Shown here: piece by piece, positions 49,201 to 60,775 of the stretch | Layout: the number at the start of each line of letters is the position of its first letter | Position numbering within the stretch: the first letter of the stretch is position 1 | Origin: Monarcha castaneiventris obscurior | Taxonomy: Eukaryota > Chordata > Aves > Passeriformes > Monarchidae | Assembly: GCA_026261815.1 (NCBI GenBank) | Contig: JAMPIT010000539.1 | Location: forward strand, 5,224,501 to 5,288,500 | Length of the DNA: 64,000 nucleotides | Direction of reading: 5' to 3' | Program-made: the position numbers and the translations under genes | Notes under the pieces: model-generated | The model's database searches: none | The model's input: only the letters and a program-made list of their open reading frames with translations | What the model was told of the DNA's origin: nothing

Positions 49201-50247
49201 CCCTGCCAACCTGCCAGGGGATCACTGCTCTGCTTTGATGCTTTGGGTTTCGTTTGGCTTTAAATGCCTGAATGTTCAAGGAGACCTTGAACTTAATTTA
49301 ACCAGACACTGGTCAGTGATTTATTTCTTCTAGAACATGAGATTATTGCTTGAAATTTAAAATATTTGTGTGGATTTTCAGTTCCTCTTGACCTATGTAA
49401 AACTCCAATCAGTCATCCAGAGGGGAAAAGTTCCTTTCCTGGTTAGAACTGCATGTTGACATCAATTAAGCAGTATGAGGACCTTTAACCAGACCACAGT
49501 GAAGGTGAATGTAATGAATATTCAATACAATATAACCTTGCAAAATTTGAGTGGGAAGACCCTTAAAGAAGTTGCAGTCAGCTGTGTCATCCATCATTTT
49601 TCAGATCAACATTGCATGGATCACAGTTAAATTCATTGCTATCTCTCAAAGTGTCCAGTTACAGATACCTACAGATAGATCAAACTCCTGCAATAATTAG
49701 TTTTTCTTTTAAAGGCCATGTATTACCCTTCAGGTTTAAATTGCATGAGGATGGCTGTAATCCCTCTAATGATTGATACTCCTCACAGTTGCAGTGGGTT
49801 AATAAAGAGTAAGGTGAGCAAATATAGACCATGGTTGTAAACAATGAGTGTATTAAGCTCACCTTCAAGCAATCAACAGGGTACTAAGGAGAAAATATTT
49901 ACTAGGCTGTGCCCTAAGCTGATCAAGGCAGCCTTTTCCTTATTTTACAGTTGTAATTTATTCTGCAAATTATGTCCTTTGACTAACAAAAAAGCAGTGT
50001 GAGAGAGAAGGGGAATTGTCTGCCACGATTCCCTTGTGATCCCTTCTTGGATCTGTTTGTCAGAATGGCAAAGAGCAGACAGAGCACAGACTCTTTGCAA
50101 AAGGGAAGATAAACTGAGCATCTGCAGGATTTGCCCTGAGATAGATGTCACAATTTGCCTGATAGAATTTAATCTGTTTCATAACAGATAATTGTAACTG
50201 TGAGACAATTTATAAGCTCCTGTGATCACAGATAAGAAACAGTTAAT
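46277..50247. other. noncoding DNA, no gene seen
   Basis: Unique AT-rich sequence, with a GC-richer patch at about 49010-49240 where frames on both strands are open together for compositional reasons. No recognisable repeat, RNA gene or exon. Confidence 0.5.
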
Positions 50248-50287
50248 GGAATGACCACTTTACCCGTGGAATGACCATTTTTTCCGT
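50248..50287. repeat. two-copy 20-bp tandem repeat
   Basis: GGAATGACCACTTTACCCGT is followed directly by GGAATGACCATTTTTTCCGT, 17 of 20 bases identical. A small local duplication. Confidence 0.8.
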
Positions 50288-50689
50288 CCACCTTCATTGC
50301 TTCCCTCACTGTGATTACAAAGCTAATTAGTGGCAGCTTTCCTAAGAGGCAGCAGCCCAGCCACGAAGGGACAGCCTGGCACTTGGCCAGAGAAATATTA
50401 CAGGCAGGAGAAGAGTAGAGCCACACATTGTCGTATTTTCCTGCGAGAGATGATGGGAGGCAGAGAAATTAAGAGCAGCATTTGGCTGCCTGTCCCAGAC
50501 CCCTTGGACTTGCCCCTGCTGAGAAGCCCAGGTTTGGATTCTCTCCTTCTCCCCCCAGGGATGGAGGCAACGATCCCAACACGAAAGAATCAAACATCAC
50601 ATGGGAGAAAACCTGAAAACTGCTCACGGAATTAGAGGCTTGATTGATTTATTGTTTTTTTAACCCAGAATTAGGGAGCAGAGCCGTGA
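50288..50689. other. GC-richer shoulder of the CpG island
   Basis: Moderately GC-rich sequence with a few CpGs. Open frames overlap on both strands (101 codons plus, 83 minus) without recognisable domains. Confidence 0.45.
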
Positions 50690-50715
50690 GCTGTTGGGAC
50701 GTGCAGCTGCTGCTG

Positions 50716-50734
50716 CGGACACCAGGGGGCGGAG
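50716..50734 (+). promoter_or_regulatory. CTCF-binding motif
   Basis: CGGACACCAGGGGGCGGAG contains an 11-base exact match (ACCAGGGGGCG) to the core of the vertebrate CTCF motif, embedded in the CpG island. CTCF is the zinc-finger architectural protein that marks insulators and loop anchors. On the usual convention the motif orientation gives a direction for loop formation. The match is seen, occupancy is inferred. Confidence 0.5.
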
Positions 50735-50918
50735 CGGCCCCGGCTGCGGCTCCGGGGGCTCCGGGATGCGGTTCCGCCCTTCCCATGGAATTTCAACAGG
50801 GGAGAGGCGTCCCGCGAGGTGCCTCGGAACGAAACGCTCTGTAGCGATTGTGTTGCTAACAACGCGCTTAAAAAACTTAATTTTTTACTCTACAACTTGA
50901 AGCACCCTCTCGTGTCTC

Positions 50919-50928
50919 CCCACGTGGG
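50919..50928. promoter_or_regulatory. CACGTG E-box palindrome
   Basis: CCCACGTGGG is a perfect 10-bp palindrome with a CACGTG core, the target of bHLH-ZIP factors such as USF and MYC/MAX. It lies in the downstream half of the CpG island. Confidence 0.35.
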
Positions 50929-51030
50929 TAGGACTCAAAGCCCGAAGAGCTGAGCTGGAGCATCAGTGAGTTCTTACACCCAAAGCTGTTTTGCAGCGTG
51001 GCCTCCCCGGTTCTTCACGGCAGAACGGAG

Positions 51031-52190
51031 CTGTGCAGTGGAACTGCTGGCAGCTTGTAGGATGACAGAATAAATAGATTTTAAAAGTTTCTTAAATAGA
51101 GGCTAATAAAAAATACCACGGCATTATTCTCCAGTCTTGTGGTATATTTGCTGAAGTGAGAAATCCTTTCACATTATTGTCAGGATGCAGCTTCCCATGC
51201 AAAATCAATTCTGATGATAACACCAGCATTTAGCTGCTTTCAAAAGGCTGTTCCATTGTGTTTGTGAAGTCAACCCCTTATTACTTGTCTGTAGAAATTC
51301 ATACACAATATGCTGAAACGTTTGCAGATAAATATCTCAGTGTACATCATTGCATCTCTTATTATGGAAATTGCTGTGATCATTTAGATGCAATAGATTT
51401 GGGACTCTAGTTAGCAACACGGTTTCTGCGGAATAAATGAAAGAAAAATATTGATAGGTAAATTTGGTTCAGCAAAATGAGAAGAATAGCATAAAACCTA
51501 ATAAAGCAAGGCTGTTCAATTAAAAAGCTAATAGCAAAGGACATAGCTATTTATGGGAAAAAAACCCCCACAAAATAAATTGAAGAAAATTTCAACAGTA
51601 GATGTTGACACACAAATTAAGTAATAAACGGGTTGAAAGGATTTTTGTTACTTATCTTGGTCTAAAGAAGCAAGTACATAATTGTAATTGACCACAGTTT
51701 AACCCATTTGCAGTTCACTGTTCAGTGAATATTTTTAGGAAAAGCAATTTGAGTTGTAAAAGCAAAATGAGATGAATGTGACACAGCTTGCTTTAGTGAT
51801 ATCTGAAGCATAAAATGTCTATCTTCAACCTATAACCTCTTAAAAATAGAGCTAATGTACGTGAACATGGTGCCATTCATTAGCATGTCAATGGTGATTC
51901 TTTAACACAATGCCATTAAATTACTGTGGTGATAATTGAGACATTAAAAAAAGACAGATGCTAGGTCTGTTTCTAGGCTCTTATAACCCTTTAGCAATTA
52001 AATTTCAGTGAGCTAACATAACACAGCCAGAGCAAAAATTAACAATTGGGAATATTTTTCTGTAATATTGCCTATCTCTAACTGAATTATCACTTTTAAG
52101 GGGCCTAATCTTCAGTGCTTGCTTGATGTGATTTCAGGATTGTGAAATGGGCTGAAGGTTGGCCTGAAGGGGCTGCTCAGCATTCTCGTA
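51031..52190. other. AT-rich DNA beside the CpG island, possible conserved noncoding DNA
   Basis: From about 51060 the sequence becomes AT-rich, with many ATTA/TAAT words and few stretches of low complexity. It has the look of conserved developmental noncoding elements, but that impression cannot be tested here. No gene seen. Confidence 0.35.
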
Positions 52191-55100
52191 ATGGGGATGA
52201 GTGGGACATGGATGGGAGCTGTTAGAGGCTGTAGGTTCAGTTTATTTTCTGCTTGCAAAGCACAGGAAGCTGGAGAATGTGCCAGGGCCAGACCTGCAGT
52301 GTACAGAGAAGGTTCAGCTGAAGGCAAAGAGGAGCAGAGGGGGAAGCAGAGGCAGAGGCATGGGACAGAGAACAGAGGCTCTCAGTTTGTGTCACGGTGG
52401 AGTGAAGTTGCTGTGGTCCTGCTCCTGTCAGTGCTGCTCGCTGGCAGCAGCAAGAGCCTGGCCCCCCTGGTACCACACCCGTGGCTGCCAGAATAAAGGG
52501 GTCCCTGCTTGGGAAAAGCAGCTCCATCACATTCTGCATGTATGGGAGAGGGGCAGCACTGATGAACAAAAGTCCTGCAGCAAAAGCAAAGCAAACAGAT
52601 GTGAATCCCACTGACCCTCTGGAATCTGAATATTTTGTTTGAGTAATTTCACAAATTCTTGCTTTCAAATTTCATTCACAGGGTTGTTTTTCTTTTCCAC
52701 TTCTGGCCTTCCACATTGTGACATAATAATAAAAATTTTCTGTATTTATTAACATCAAGGACAGGGGCTACGAGATACCGACTGGAACACCTTGTTTTCT
52801 CAGCCAGTAATTGCCTTGTAATGAAGCAGTTTGATACATTGACACAGAGCCATTGAATGCTGTAGAGCAAATATGGCATCGTTAGGAGCACTGGCTGCAG
52901 CTAAAACCGCCTGCTGTAGCTGCTGCTGGCCCCAGGCATCTCTGCTGGCTTTCAAATTCTCTCCCAAATGGAAATCTAAATGCTGGGTATTTTGTTCAGA
53001 GCCCTGAAAAGCAAGCAGCACAGTGTGCAGTGCAGCACATCGCTGCATTCCTGAGACAGCTTCTCATGGAAATCCTCCTGTCAAACCTTGCCACTGTCAA
53101 ACCTTGGGGCACAAATTGCAGTTTGTAGCAAACTTGCCTTTGTCTGAATGGCAAAGAAAATTATAGTGAATGTCTTGTTTCCTCCTCGGTCCCGTTGGAT
53201 TGTGGAGCACCAGCTGCACTTGCCAAGGTCTAAAGTGAACATGGATAAAGTTTTTGCTTCCGTATGACCTTGCAGAATCTTGGGGATGGCAAATTCCAGG
53301 AACTTTCCAGGGAAATTGAAAGAGAAGGACTGAAGAAAAAGGCACCAAGTTCTCTTTTTCAACTCCCTTTCATCCCAGGTAATCTAAATGCTGAAGTTAG
53401 CTTATTAGAAGCTCCCAATGCCATTGTATGTGAGGGTTACCCCCAGTTCACACACTGGGAAAAGCTGGGTTTCTTTCCCTGCACTGGAATGGTTGTATTA
53501 TCCCACAAGGCACACTGAATAAAGCTGGTATTTGTTGCAGTCTGTTGGATGTCTGTGCCATGTGTTGTGGCACCTTCCAGTGTATCCAGTATTACAAACT
53601 ACCCATAACAGATTTTATGAAGAGCTGTCTGACAGCTGGGGGGTCTCTCTTGTAGTCAAATTGAAATCTCAGGACATAAGAGCAGCCATGTCCACAGGTT
53701 AGGAGTTTCCAATTCATCAGCAATAAATTGCAGTGTAAAAGTTCTACCTGCACACCATGGTTCATAGTAATGCAAATCATCTTATTCCTTGGGTTTCCCT
53801 TAAGGTTATGCCTATTTAGACCAACCAATTTGAATAGTTGGCCTTATCTATAGAACAGTGACAGCATATGGTTTTTAAAAAATTCATGTTGCTGTACTTT
53901 AAATCAGAGCGAGCATTAGCATCTCAAAAAGCACCATAGCATGGTTTGAATTATCTGTAATAGCTTCAATATGGCAACACCTGGCTCTACAAGTGTCTGA
54001 AGTCAGAGCAGGCCATCTGTTAGTGGTCCAGTTGGATGCTTTCTAAGCACATCCTGCAAGAAAACAAGGACACTGGGGAATAAAGTTGGAGAGAGTCTGA
54101 GCAACCTGGACTCAGAATGCCCTGTATGGAAGAAAAGGAGGAATGCATATTGTAAATAAGAGATCTCATTCTGTGTTTCAGTCTGCTGGGAAGGTTGGAG
54201 GCACTGTGAAGATTTTAAATAAAAGCTAGATATAAACTTGGAGACAATCACCAGCTGTTCATTTCTCTTATGGAGAATGTGAAGGAACAAAAGCACATTA
54301 TAGGCCAACAAAAGGATTGAAACAGCACAGAGCAGCATCTGTGTGGCATGATTCCCACAACCACAGGGGCCTCTGTCTTTACAGATGAATTTCCTAACGG
54401 TGGTAAGAGACAACTGGGTAATGTTACTGCCCAGTGTTAGAAATCTGTCCTTGTGCATGTCTGTGCTAAGTCATGCTCTGCTCTGAACATGGCTGTGTTC
54501 AGCAGGATGTCTGCAGCAGAGCTCTGCTGTGAGGAATGAGCCTTTACTCAGGCAATGCTGGCTGTAGATCCTCTAATGCCTAAAAGCTGCTGCTTGTGGT
54601 GTTAAAGCTGAACTCTAATGCCTTTGCCACATTCTTGGGGATTGGCAGCATGGCCCCTGACACACAACTGTGTGCAATTAAACTCACTGTGCTGGCAAGA
54701 GAAGAGCCCAGACAAGGATACAGAGCACCAAAAACCTCGAGGTCCTGGCTGGCCATTAGTACTGATGTGGGGGGCTCTGGCAGACACCACCCATTCTGTT
54801 TGTTTCTGGCACGAGGGTTCCTTGTGTTTGGTTTGCTTTTAAGGCAGAAGAGAGCAGGGGGAGCATTGTCTGTGTGCCCCGCCTGGGCTGACCAGCACTC
54901 CTGTTCAGGCTGTGTCTCCAAGGTGGTCTCTTCCCCAGCCATGCATTCCACGTGAGAAACACTCTGGTGCTTTAACACAGCTCGTGTGAGACAGATTCGC
55001 TCAGCACGGACCCTGAGCAGAAGGGCAAGCCAGGATACTGCTGAGAGAGTCAGGAGCAGACATGCTGTCAGACCCCTGAGTGTAGGAAGGAAAGAGACTT

Positions 55101-57328
55101 TTTACAGAGAAGCTGTGATGTCGCACAAAGCTGATGTCTCCAGAGGTGGCACTGAAAGCTGCTTGGTCTAAGAGCAGGCCTGGAGGAGGTTTGCCCAGTG
55201 AGGAAATGAAGAGAGGTCTGGTTTCACTGTTTTCTCTTTGAGCTGTCAGGTCAGTGCTTTTGCTATGTTGGAAGCTTGTTTGATTTATGTTCTAACAAAA
55301 TATTAGAGCAGAGATTCACAGCTTTCTTTGTCAGCTTCTAGCCCACCTAGCATCAGCAGGTGATTCGGCTCCTGTGTGTCATTTAGTGAGTAACCTTCCC
55401 TTTCCTAGCAAGTTCAGCTCTGGAGAGCACTAATTTGTTTTCACAGAGAGCAGAACAAAAGTGATATCTATCTCCCTGTCTGTAAGAGAGCAGGCTTGGA
55501 GGGGTGAGGCTGCAGCCCTTCCTGTCCTTGTAGCATTCCTGCTGGTTTCAGTTCCTCAAGCAATGGTACTGTGGCACATTGGCTGGAAAGTGATTCTCTC
55601 TTTGTTACTTTTGGCTCCACCATGATTTAAGGAAATCAATCATAGCCTGTAAGTTTTAAGAACTTGTTTCTCTGTCATGTAGCACCAGAGGGAGGCGATA
55701 TTGCTAATTCAGAGAACAGTTTCTTATTCATGTTCTCAAATGCCATTAATACTATAGGTGAAGGAAAGCCACCCTGAGCATGCTGTTTTTTATGTTCTCT
55801 TCACATAAAACGAATTCAATAACACCTATTTTATTATCATTGGGAAAGGCTAAATTGTAGGTTGTCTACCCATTAATGTCTGTGTTCTGCATGTAAAAAC
55901 TCCCCCCTACCAGTGCTTGAAAGGAGTTTCAATCCTGCTTCTCCATGTGTGAACACATGCCCAATCTTTCCATGTGTGCAGGGGTAGCACAGTGAAACAG
56001 GAACATAAATGTTCTCAGTATGTGAATCCAGCTCTTTTTGCCCGGCTATAATTTGGATAAAAACCAGTAGAAATACTACCTAGTGTATTTAATAATGGAA
56101 ATAACATTCTCATGCATGAACTTTCCAATTGCCTTGCTGGGGAGCACATGGCCTCATCACCAGCACAGCATGAACAGCACGATCTGCTCAGGCTTTTCTG
56201 TCAAAAGTGCAACCAGCCCGACTTGGTGGAACTGAGAGCCTTTACACTGACAAATTTGCTCAGTGTGTGCAGTGTTGGATAATGATGGTAAGCTTAGTGC
56301 TTAGCTGAGACATCAAGAGCAAAAGGGGAGAGATAAACACGTACCTTGTAATCAAAGGAGAAAAGAAAAGGCCTTTTTTTCCCTTGCATTTTTATTGGCA
56401 TCCATGCTGGTGTAATCCAAGCTTCTGAGCTTTACATTTGCATTTAGTAAAAGCTTCCAGGCCACCTCCTCTAGTCTGAAATGTATCAATGAGGAGATAT
56501 GTCCTGATGGCAGCCTCTCCTCTGGAACACAGGAAGGGCTGGATGGCAGCTGTCCCTGCAGACAGAGCTCATCCAAACACTGATTTCAGAGGTTTGGATT
56601 TGGCAGTGCCCCTTCCTGCAGTAAGCATCCCTGAACAGGATGTGTTCATGAATAGAGAGTTGTCATTCATTCCAATATTTTCCCTTATTTGTTGCAGAGA
56701 TCTCAACATTCACATACGTTTACCAAATGTATAAAATGATACTCTTATGATTCTGCATTGGAAACAATTTGCTCCTGTGAGGAAGAAAATGGAAACCACA
56801 TGAGAAAGAAATGACAGGACAGCTTAGAATTTATCTGTTCTATTTTAACAGGGGATTGATCAGCATTTTAATTTTTGCTCTAAGATATTTCCAGTGTCAG
56901 TCTTGTGATTTGAATACTAATCTTGCTCACTGGAAGATCATGTTGTGTTGCCTTGGTATAGCAGGCAAGTGCCTATATTGATTTTAATGAATATGAAAAA
57001 TGCCAGGGCTTCAAAGCTTTCATTTTCACAGCTTTCATTATCTGCTCTCTATGGAACATGCAGATCTTTTTTGTGGTCTTTTGGTGTCTTTTATGAGAAT
57101 TTACTGACTTTCAGAATTTAATCAAAATATCTGGGTCATAGTTGATAGATTAATGCTTTTCTTCATGGTACAGAATTCACAAGGAAATATTCAGTATGGG
57201 GAATTTTAAATGTAAGTGAAATTTGTGGATTCAGTTCTGGTAAAGAGTTTGCAAGAAATATTTCCATGCAGGCTAGGGTTGGTCTGCAAGTCTCCACAAA
57301 ACACATGAAAGCCATTTTTTTGATTTGA
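52191..57328. other. noncoding DNA, no gene recognised
   Basis: Mixed-composition unique sequence. Patches at about 52190-52620, 53000-53480 and 54580-54980 have several overlapping open frames (up to 151 codons at 54003-54458 on the minus strand, which has one hydrophobic stretch). None shows a known domain or good splice borders. A purine-rich strip lies at 52310-52380. A weak CTCF-like word (ACCAGAGGG) lies at 55683-55691. No transposon recognised. Confidence 0.45.
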
Positions 57329-57898
57329 ATGTGGCTGGGGCTTCACATCAAGTGTGTATCAGGCCTGAAAGTGCTTTTCTTATTTCTTGTGCAAGAGAGC
57401 CCAGAATGTGATGACAGGTTAAAGCTGTCCATCTACCAGAGATCTGTGCAGTCTGTCTTACCCAGCAATGGCAGCCTTTATATTCAAAGCAGTCACCTTG
57501 CCATGAAAAATTATAAATGCTTAGTGGGCTGTGAACAAATGGCACACAAGTCTTTCCAGCTGCCAAATGTGAAGGAGAACAGTTCCGTGGAGAAGGTCTC
57601 CTGGGCTGGAACAGCCCAACCATGTCTTTACTCAAGCTTCATTTTTATGGAAAGATGTCATGGAACCATGATGACCAAGTCACCTTCTGTGAAAACACTG
57701 CTGCTTTGGCTGCTGTTTGTCAAAAATCTGTTACAGGAGAAAATGAAAAACACTGGTAGGATGTCAACTGTGTGCACAGCCATCCTGCCAGATCTTGTGT
57801 GTGAGGATCACAAGAAAGCAAAACTGTTTTTCACACGTGTCCTTCTCCATTTGACCGATGGTTTGAGGAAACCAACTCCTCTCCATTCAAGGCTATAG
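57329..57898 (+). CDS. doubtful 189-codon ORF, unrecognised
   Basis: This is the longest open frame in the window. It runs from ATG at 57329 to TAG at 57896-57898. A pyrimidine tract (CTTTTCTTATTTCTTGTGCAAG, about 57374-57395) could be a weak acceptor, and AATAAA lies 54 bp after the stop, so a terminal exon can be imagined. The translation begins with a hydrophobic run (GLKVLFLFLV) and contains a second one (KTLLLWLLFV). I recognise no domain. A minus-strand frame is open over 95 of the same codons. An ORF this long is uncommon but not impossible by chance in 64 kb, so coding is only a possibility. Confidence 0.13.
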   Translation: MWLGLHIKCVSGLKVLFLFLVQESPECDDRLKLSIYQRSVQSVLPSNGSLYIQSSHLAMKNYKCLVGCEQMAHKSFQLPNVKENSSVEKVSWAGTAQPCLYSSFIFMERCHGTMMTKSPSVKTLLLWLLFVKNLLQEKMKNTGRMSTVCTAILPDLVCEDHKKAKLFFTRVLLHLTDGLRKPTPLHSRL

Positions 57899-57951
57899 GT
57901 TGTTTTAATGAAGAAAATATGTGTTTGCCCTTCTTGGTATTTATATTTTGA

Positions 57952-57957
57952 AATAAA
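57952..57957 (+). terminator. AATAAA polyadenylation-type signal
   Basis: AATAAA in TTTTGAAATAAAAGTACAC, with a T/G-rich stretch (TGTGTTTTGTATTGTCC) about 45-60 bp further on. It is meaningful only if the upstream ORF or another transcript is real. Confidence 0.2.
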
Positions 57958-60241
57958 AGTACACATTTTAGATTACGTTAAGGGTGATTATCCTTTAAAC
58001 CTGTGTTTTGTATTGTCCTGCACTTTATATCCTCTTTTATGGTCTATTGAATATGTGCCTGCTGTTATCATTCCAGGCTAAGTGCAGTTCCAGATCCTTA
58101 ATGAAGCATTAATGTAGGAGGCAGTAAAAGATGCCTCCACTGCTTGCTTAATTAGCTTTTTCTCTGCCACAACTTCCCTGCTACTGTAGGCAGCTGTAAC
58201 TTAGAAAATAGATCTATTGGCATTTTCATTACAATATTGCTGATAACTTGGGAAGAGCATCCCAATTTACTGCTTAGATGGACCTATACCCCAGGGTGTG
58301 GGAGGATTGTCACTGCACTCCCAGCACAGACAGGGGCTGTGGTAACTTCATTTCATTCCCTAGGAGTGCCAAGGTCCTTGACTTGGGAGCTGAGCTTATT
58401 GCAATGAATGCCTAAGTGGGAATGAAGTTGGATATCCAAACTCGTCCCCTTTGATTTCAGTAATTCAGGTGAAAATGAGCCCAGCTCATGGCACCTTGCT
58501 TTCTGGGGAGGAGGGGGTGAGATCGCGGGTTTGCAGTGACCACAGATTTACTTACTGCACAGTGGAGGCGAGAAGGCAGCTGCAGGCAGAGGGAAAGGAG
58601 CAGGAGTAGCAGGTTAATCTGCTGTGCTGCCAGCTTTGCCAGGGTCAGGAGAGCAGCAGCCAGGCTGCTCTGCCCCCCAGGACTGCTGGGATGACAGGAG
58701 TCGTGAGCTACAGAGGGCAACTGTTTGAGGGACAGCTGCAGATAGGGGATCTGATCTCCGGCTGAGAGGAAGAGTCTGTTTTCCTGATAAAGCCAGCATA
58801 ACACGGCTCAGCTTACGGTGGGAGAAGTTTGAAAACACTGAAACACAAGGAGTTTTATGGTTTGGAATCAGATTAAATACGTTTGTACAAAAGTCAGAGC
58901 AATACAGAACAAAGGGTCATTTGAATATTTGGGGTTTCGTGATGTTTGATGAGTGTTCATATTGTGGTAGTTGGTGGGTGGTTTCTTGTCCAAATGAATG
59001 GGAAAGGGACAGACTGGAAGGAAAATAAGGGAGTGAAATGTAAAGTAAGACATTTCAAGGCGGTCAAATTTTTGTAGGTATTGTGACGCAACAGTTTCTT
59101 TTTCCCCTGTTTTGGTAAGACTGAAGAAGTCCATCATGAGTCTGCTGAAATTTATGCACTCTACAGACTTTTTCCTGCAGAATGTTTTTTCAAATGAAAG
59201 GGCAGAAGGAAGAGAACTGTAAGTAAGTTACAATTCCTTGCTCTATCTTTCCCTCTAGTCTATTAAAATCAGTCGTACTCTCTTCAAAGAGAAATGCTCT
59301 GAGTTGTATTCCAGCTGGGAAGAACACTGGCATAAATATGTGCTGTAATTAATAGCTCTTCATTCAGTATCTGCTGGACAGAGCAAACACCAGGGCCTCA
59401 GACCCGCCATTGTTGGCTCTGAATGGGCAGCTGCTTTTTTGTCAGCTCTGGCATAGACTGTACCTAGTTGGGGGCTTCTTAATCACTGTTAATATCTTAC
59501 AATATCCTGAGAGACAAATGTTATCTGAAGCTTGCTGGAATATTGTGCTGCCTTTTAATGACAGGCAAGAGACCCCCGCATAGGAAACATGAATTTTTCT
59601 GCATCTGCTCTGGGAAAGGTTGAAATTGGAAGGTAACTTTAATGTTTATTTGTTTTGTGGCTTGTGGTTGGTTTTGTTGTTGTTGTTTTTTTTGCTTATA
59701 GTCCCAGTAGCATTGCTCAGATGTAAGGAAAGGTTCTTCTGTAGGTGCTCAGTCTAAAATAACCATGTAGGTACAGCTTTTTAATAAGAAGCAGGGGATT
59801 TATGCATATCCCTGTGTGTCTACTCACCTTGAAGGTTTAGTATTAAATATTTTATGTTTTCTATTCCTGTCTCTAGTGTATTCGAGTGTATACTAGAGGC
59901 ATGGTAATTATAGAAAACAGAACAAGGAACATATGCCAACAAGGAAGAGAACTTCAAGAGGCTTCTGTAGCTGGTCTGCAGCAACATAAAGGATAATTCT
60001 GAAATTTGCTGCAGAACAAAGTCAAGGACATTACCAGTATTTCATTATATAGGACCACTAATGGCTGCAGTGACAATTAAAGAATATTCTTTAATACAGA
60101 ATTTCATCAAGGCTGTATAAGCACATGTTCAGTTAAAGCAAATACCCTCCTAAAATTTAAGTAGGTGTATTTTATTTATCCAGTCTTAACAATCACAGAG
60201 TCTCACTCATGCTGACAGTTATTTCATAATGTATAATAATT
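57958..60241. other. noncoding DNA, no gene seen
   Basis: Unique sequence. A GC-richer patch at about 58490-58720 has open minus-strand frames of leucine- and serine-rich, unrecognisable content. A T/G-rich strip with (TTG)n lies at 59643-59694. A donor-like AAG/GTGAGTAG on the minus strand near 59830 has no matching acceptor. Confidence 0.5.
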
Positions 60242-60277
60242 AGCAGTGTATTCAAATAATCAGCAGTGTATTCAAGT
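60242..60277. repeat. two-copy 20-bp direct repeat
   Basis: AGCAGTGTATTCAA occurs at 60242 and again 20 bp later at 60262, separated by ATAATC. A local duplication without visible function. Confidence 0.8.
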
Positions 60278-60712
60278 CACTGGCTATAAATTAAAATGGG
60301 ACTTGGTAAACATCATTGTCCTTATGCATTATCTAGTGCTGTCAAGGAATCAGGATTTTTCCCTTCTCCCTCTACTAATTAAAACCAAATGAGATGTCTA
60401 AACATGCTGCAGCCCTGTGCTACTGTCTGTGTAATGTGTTACCATCATTCCTTCACTTGACTCTCATAAGCACAAAATTTGTGGAACATGGGTACTTTTT
60501 AAGTGTGCTGGTGAAAGGAGGCTGGTTTTGAGATCCTTAAAGTATGGGGGAAAATAATCCCCACTCTGAGGGGATGATGACAGTGTTCTCATCCACATGT
60601 TTCTATGTAAATCTAATACTGAAACAAGACGAAATCTTCAGGAATCCTAAACTACCAGATAATCCACTCTACTCTCAACGGGAAATCAGGCTGGAGGCAA
60701 TCCTATCCTTTA

Positions 60713-60775
60713 CCAAAGCCTATTGAAACCAGTAGGAGATTTTCACCTGTTTCAGTGGGTTTTGGATTAGACCCC
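60713..60775. repeat. old hairpin-forming (palindromic) repeat
   Basis: CCAAAGCCTATTGAAAC (60713-60729) pairs with GTTTCAGTGGGTTTTGG (60749-60765): 14 of 17 positions are Watson-Crick and the other three are transition differences. The arms enclose a 19-base loop. The stretch continues ATTAGACCCC. Its right arm recurs at 36391-36408. It resembles a short palindromic repeat that I know as widespread in bird and reptile genomes, probably the remnant of a MITE-like DNA element. The family name is not certain. Confidence 0.55.

Larger units (their letters stand above)
50690..51030. promoter_or_regulatory. isolated CpG island
   Basis: I count 27 CpG dinucleotides between about 50694 and 51027, 20 of them before 50866, in a window where CpG is otherwise very rare. 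The core contains GC-box-like GGGGGCGGAG, GGAGCGGCCCCGGC and GGGCTCCGGG. No TATA box, no strong splice donor and no recognisable first-exon coding sequence follow on either strand, so it may be an orphan CpG island, an enhancer or insulator, or the promoter of a noncoding or alternative transcript. Short GC-rich open frames here are compositional. Retained CpGs imply lack of methylation in the germ line, or strong constraint. Confidence 0.65.

Noticed and set aside
54003..54458. 151-codon minus-strand ORF with a hydrophobic stretch
   Set aside because: No domain recognised, no good splice borders, and no support beyond length.
55681..55699. CTCF-like ACCAGAGGGAGG
   Set aside because: Only nine core bases match and the 3' part diverges, so it is mentioned only within the segment description.
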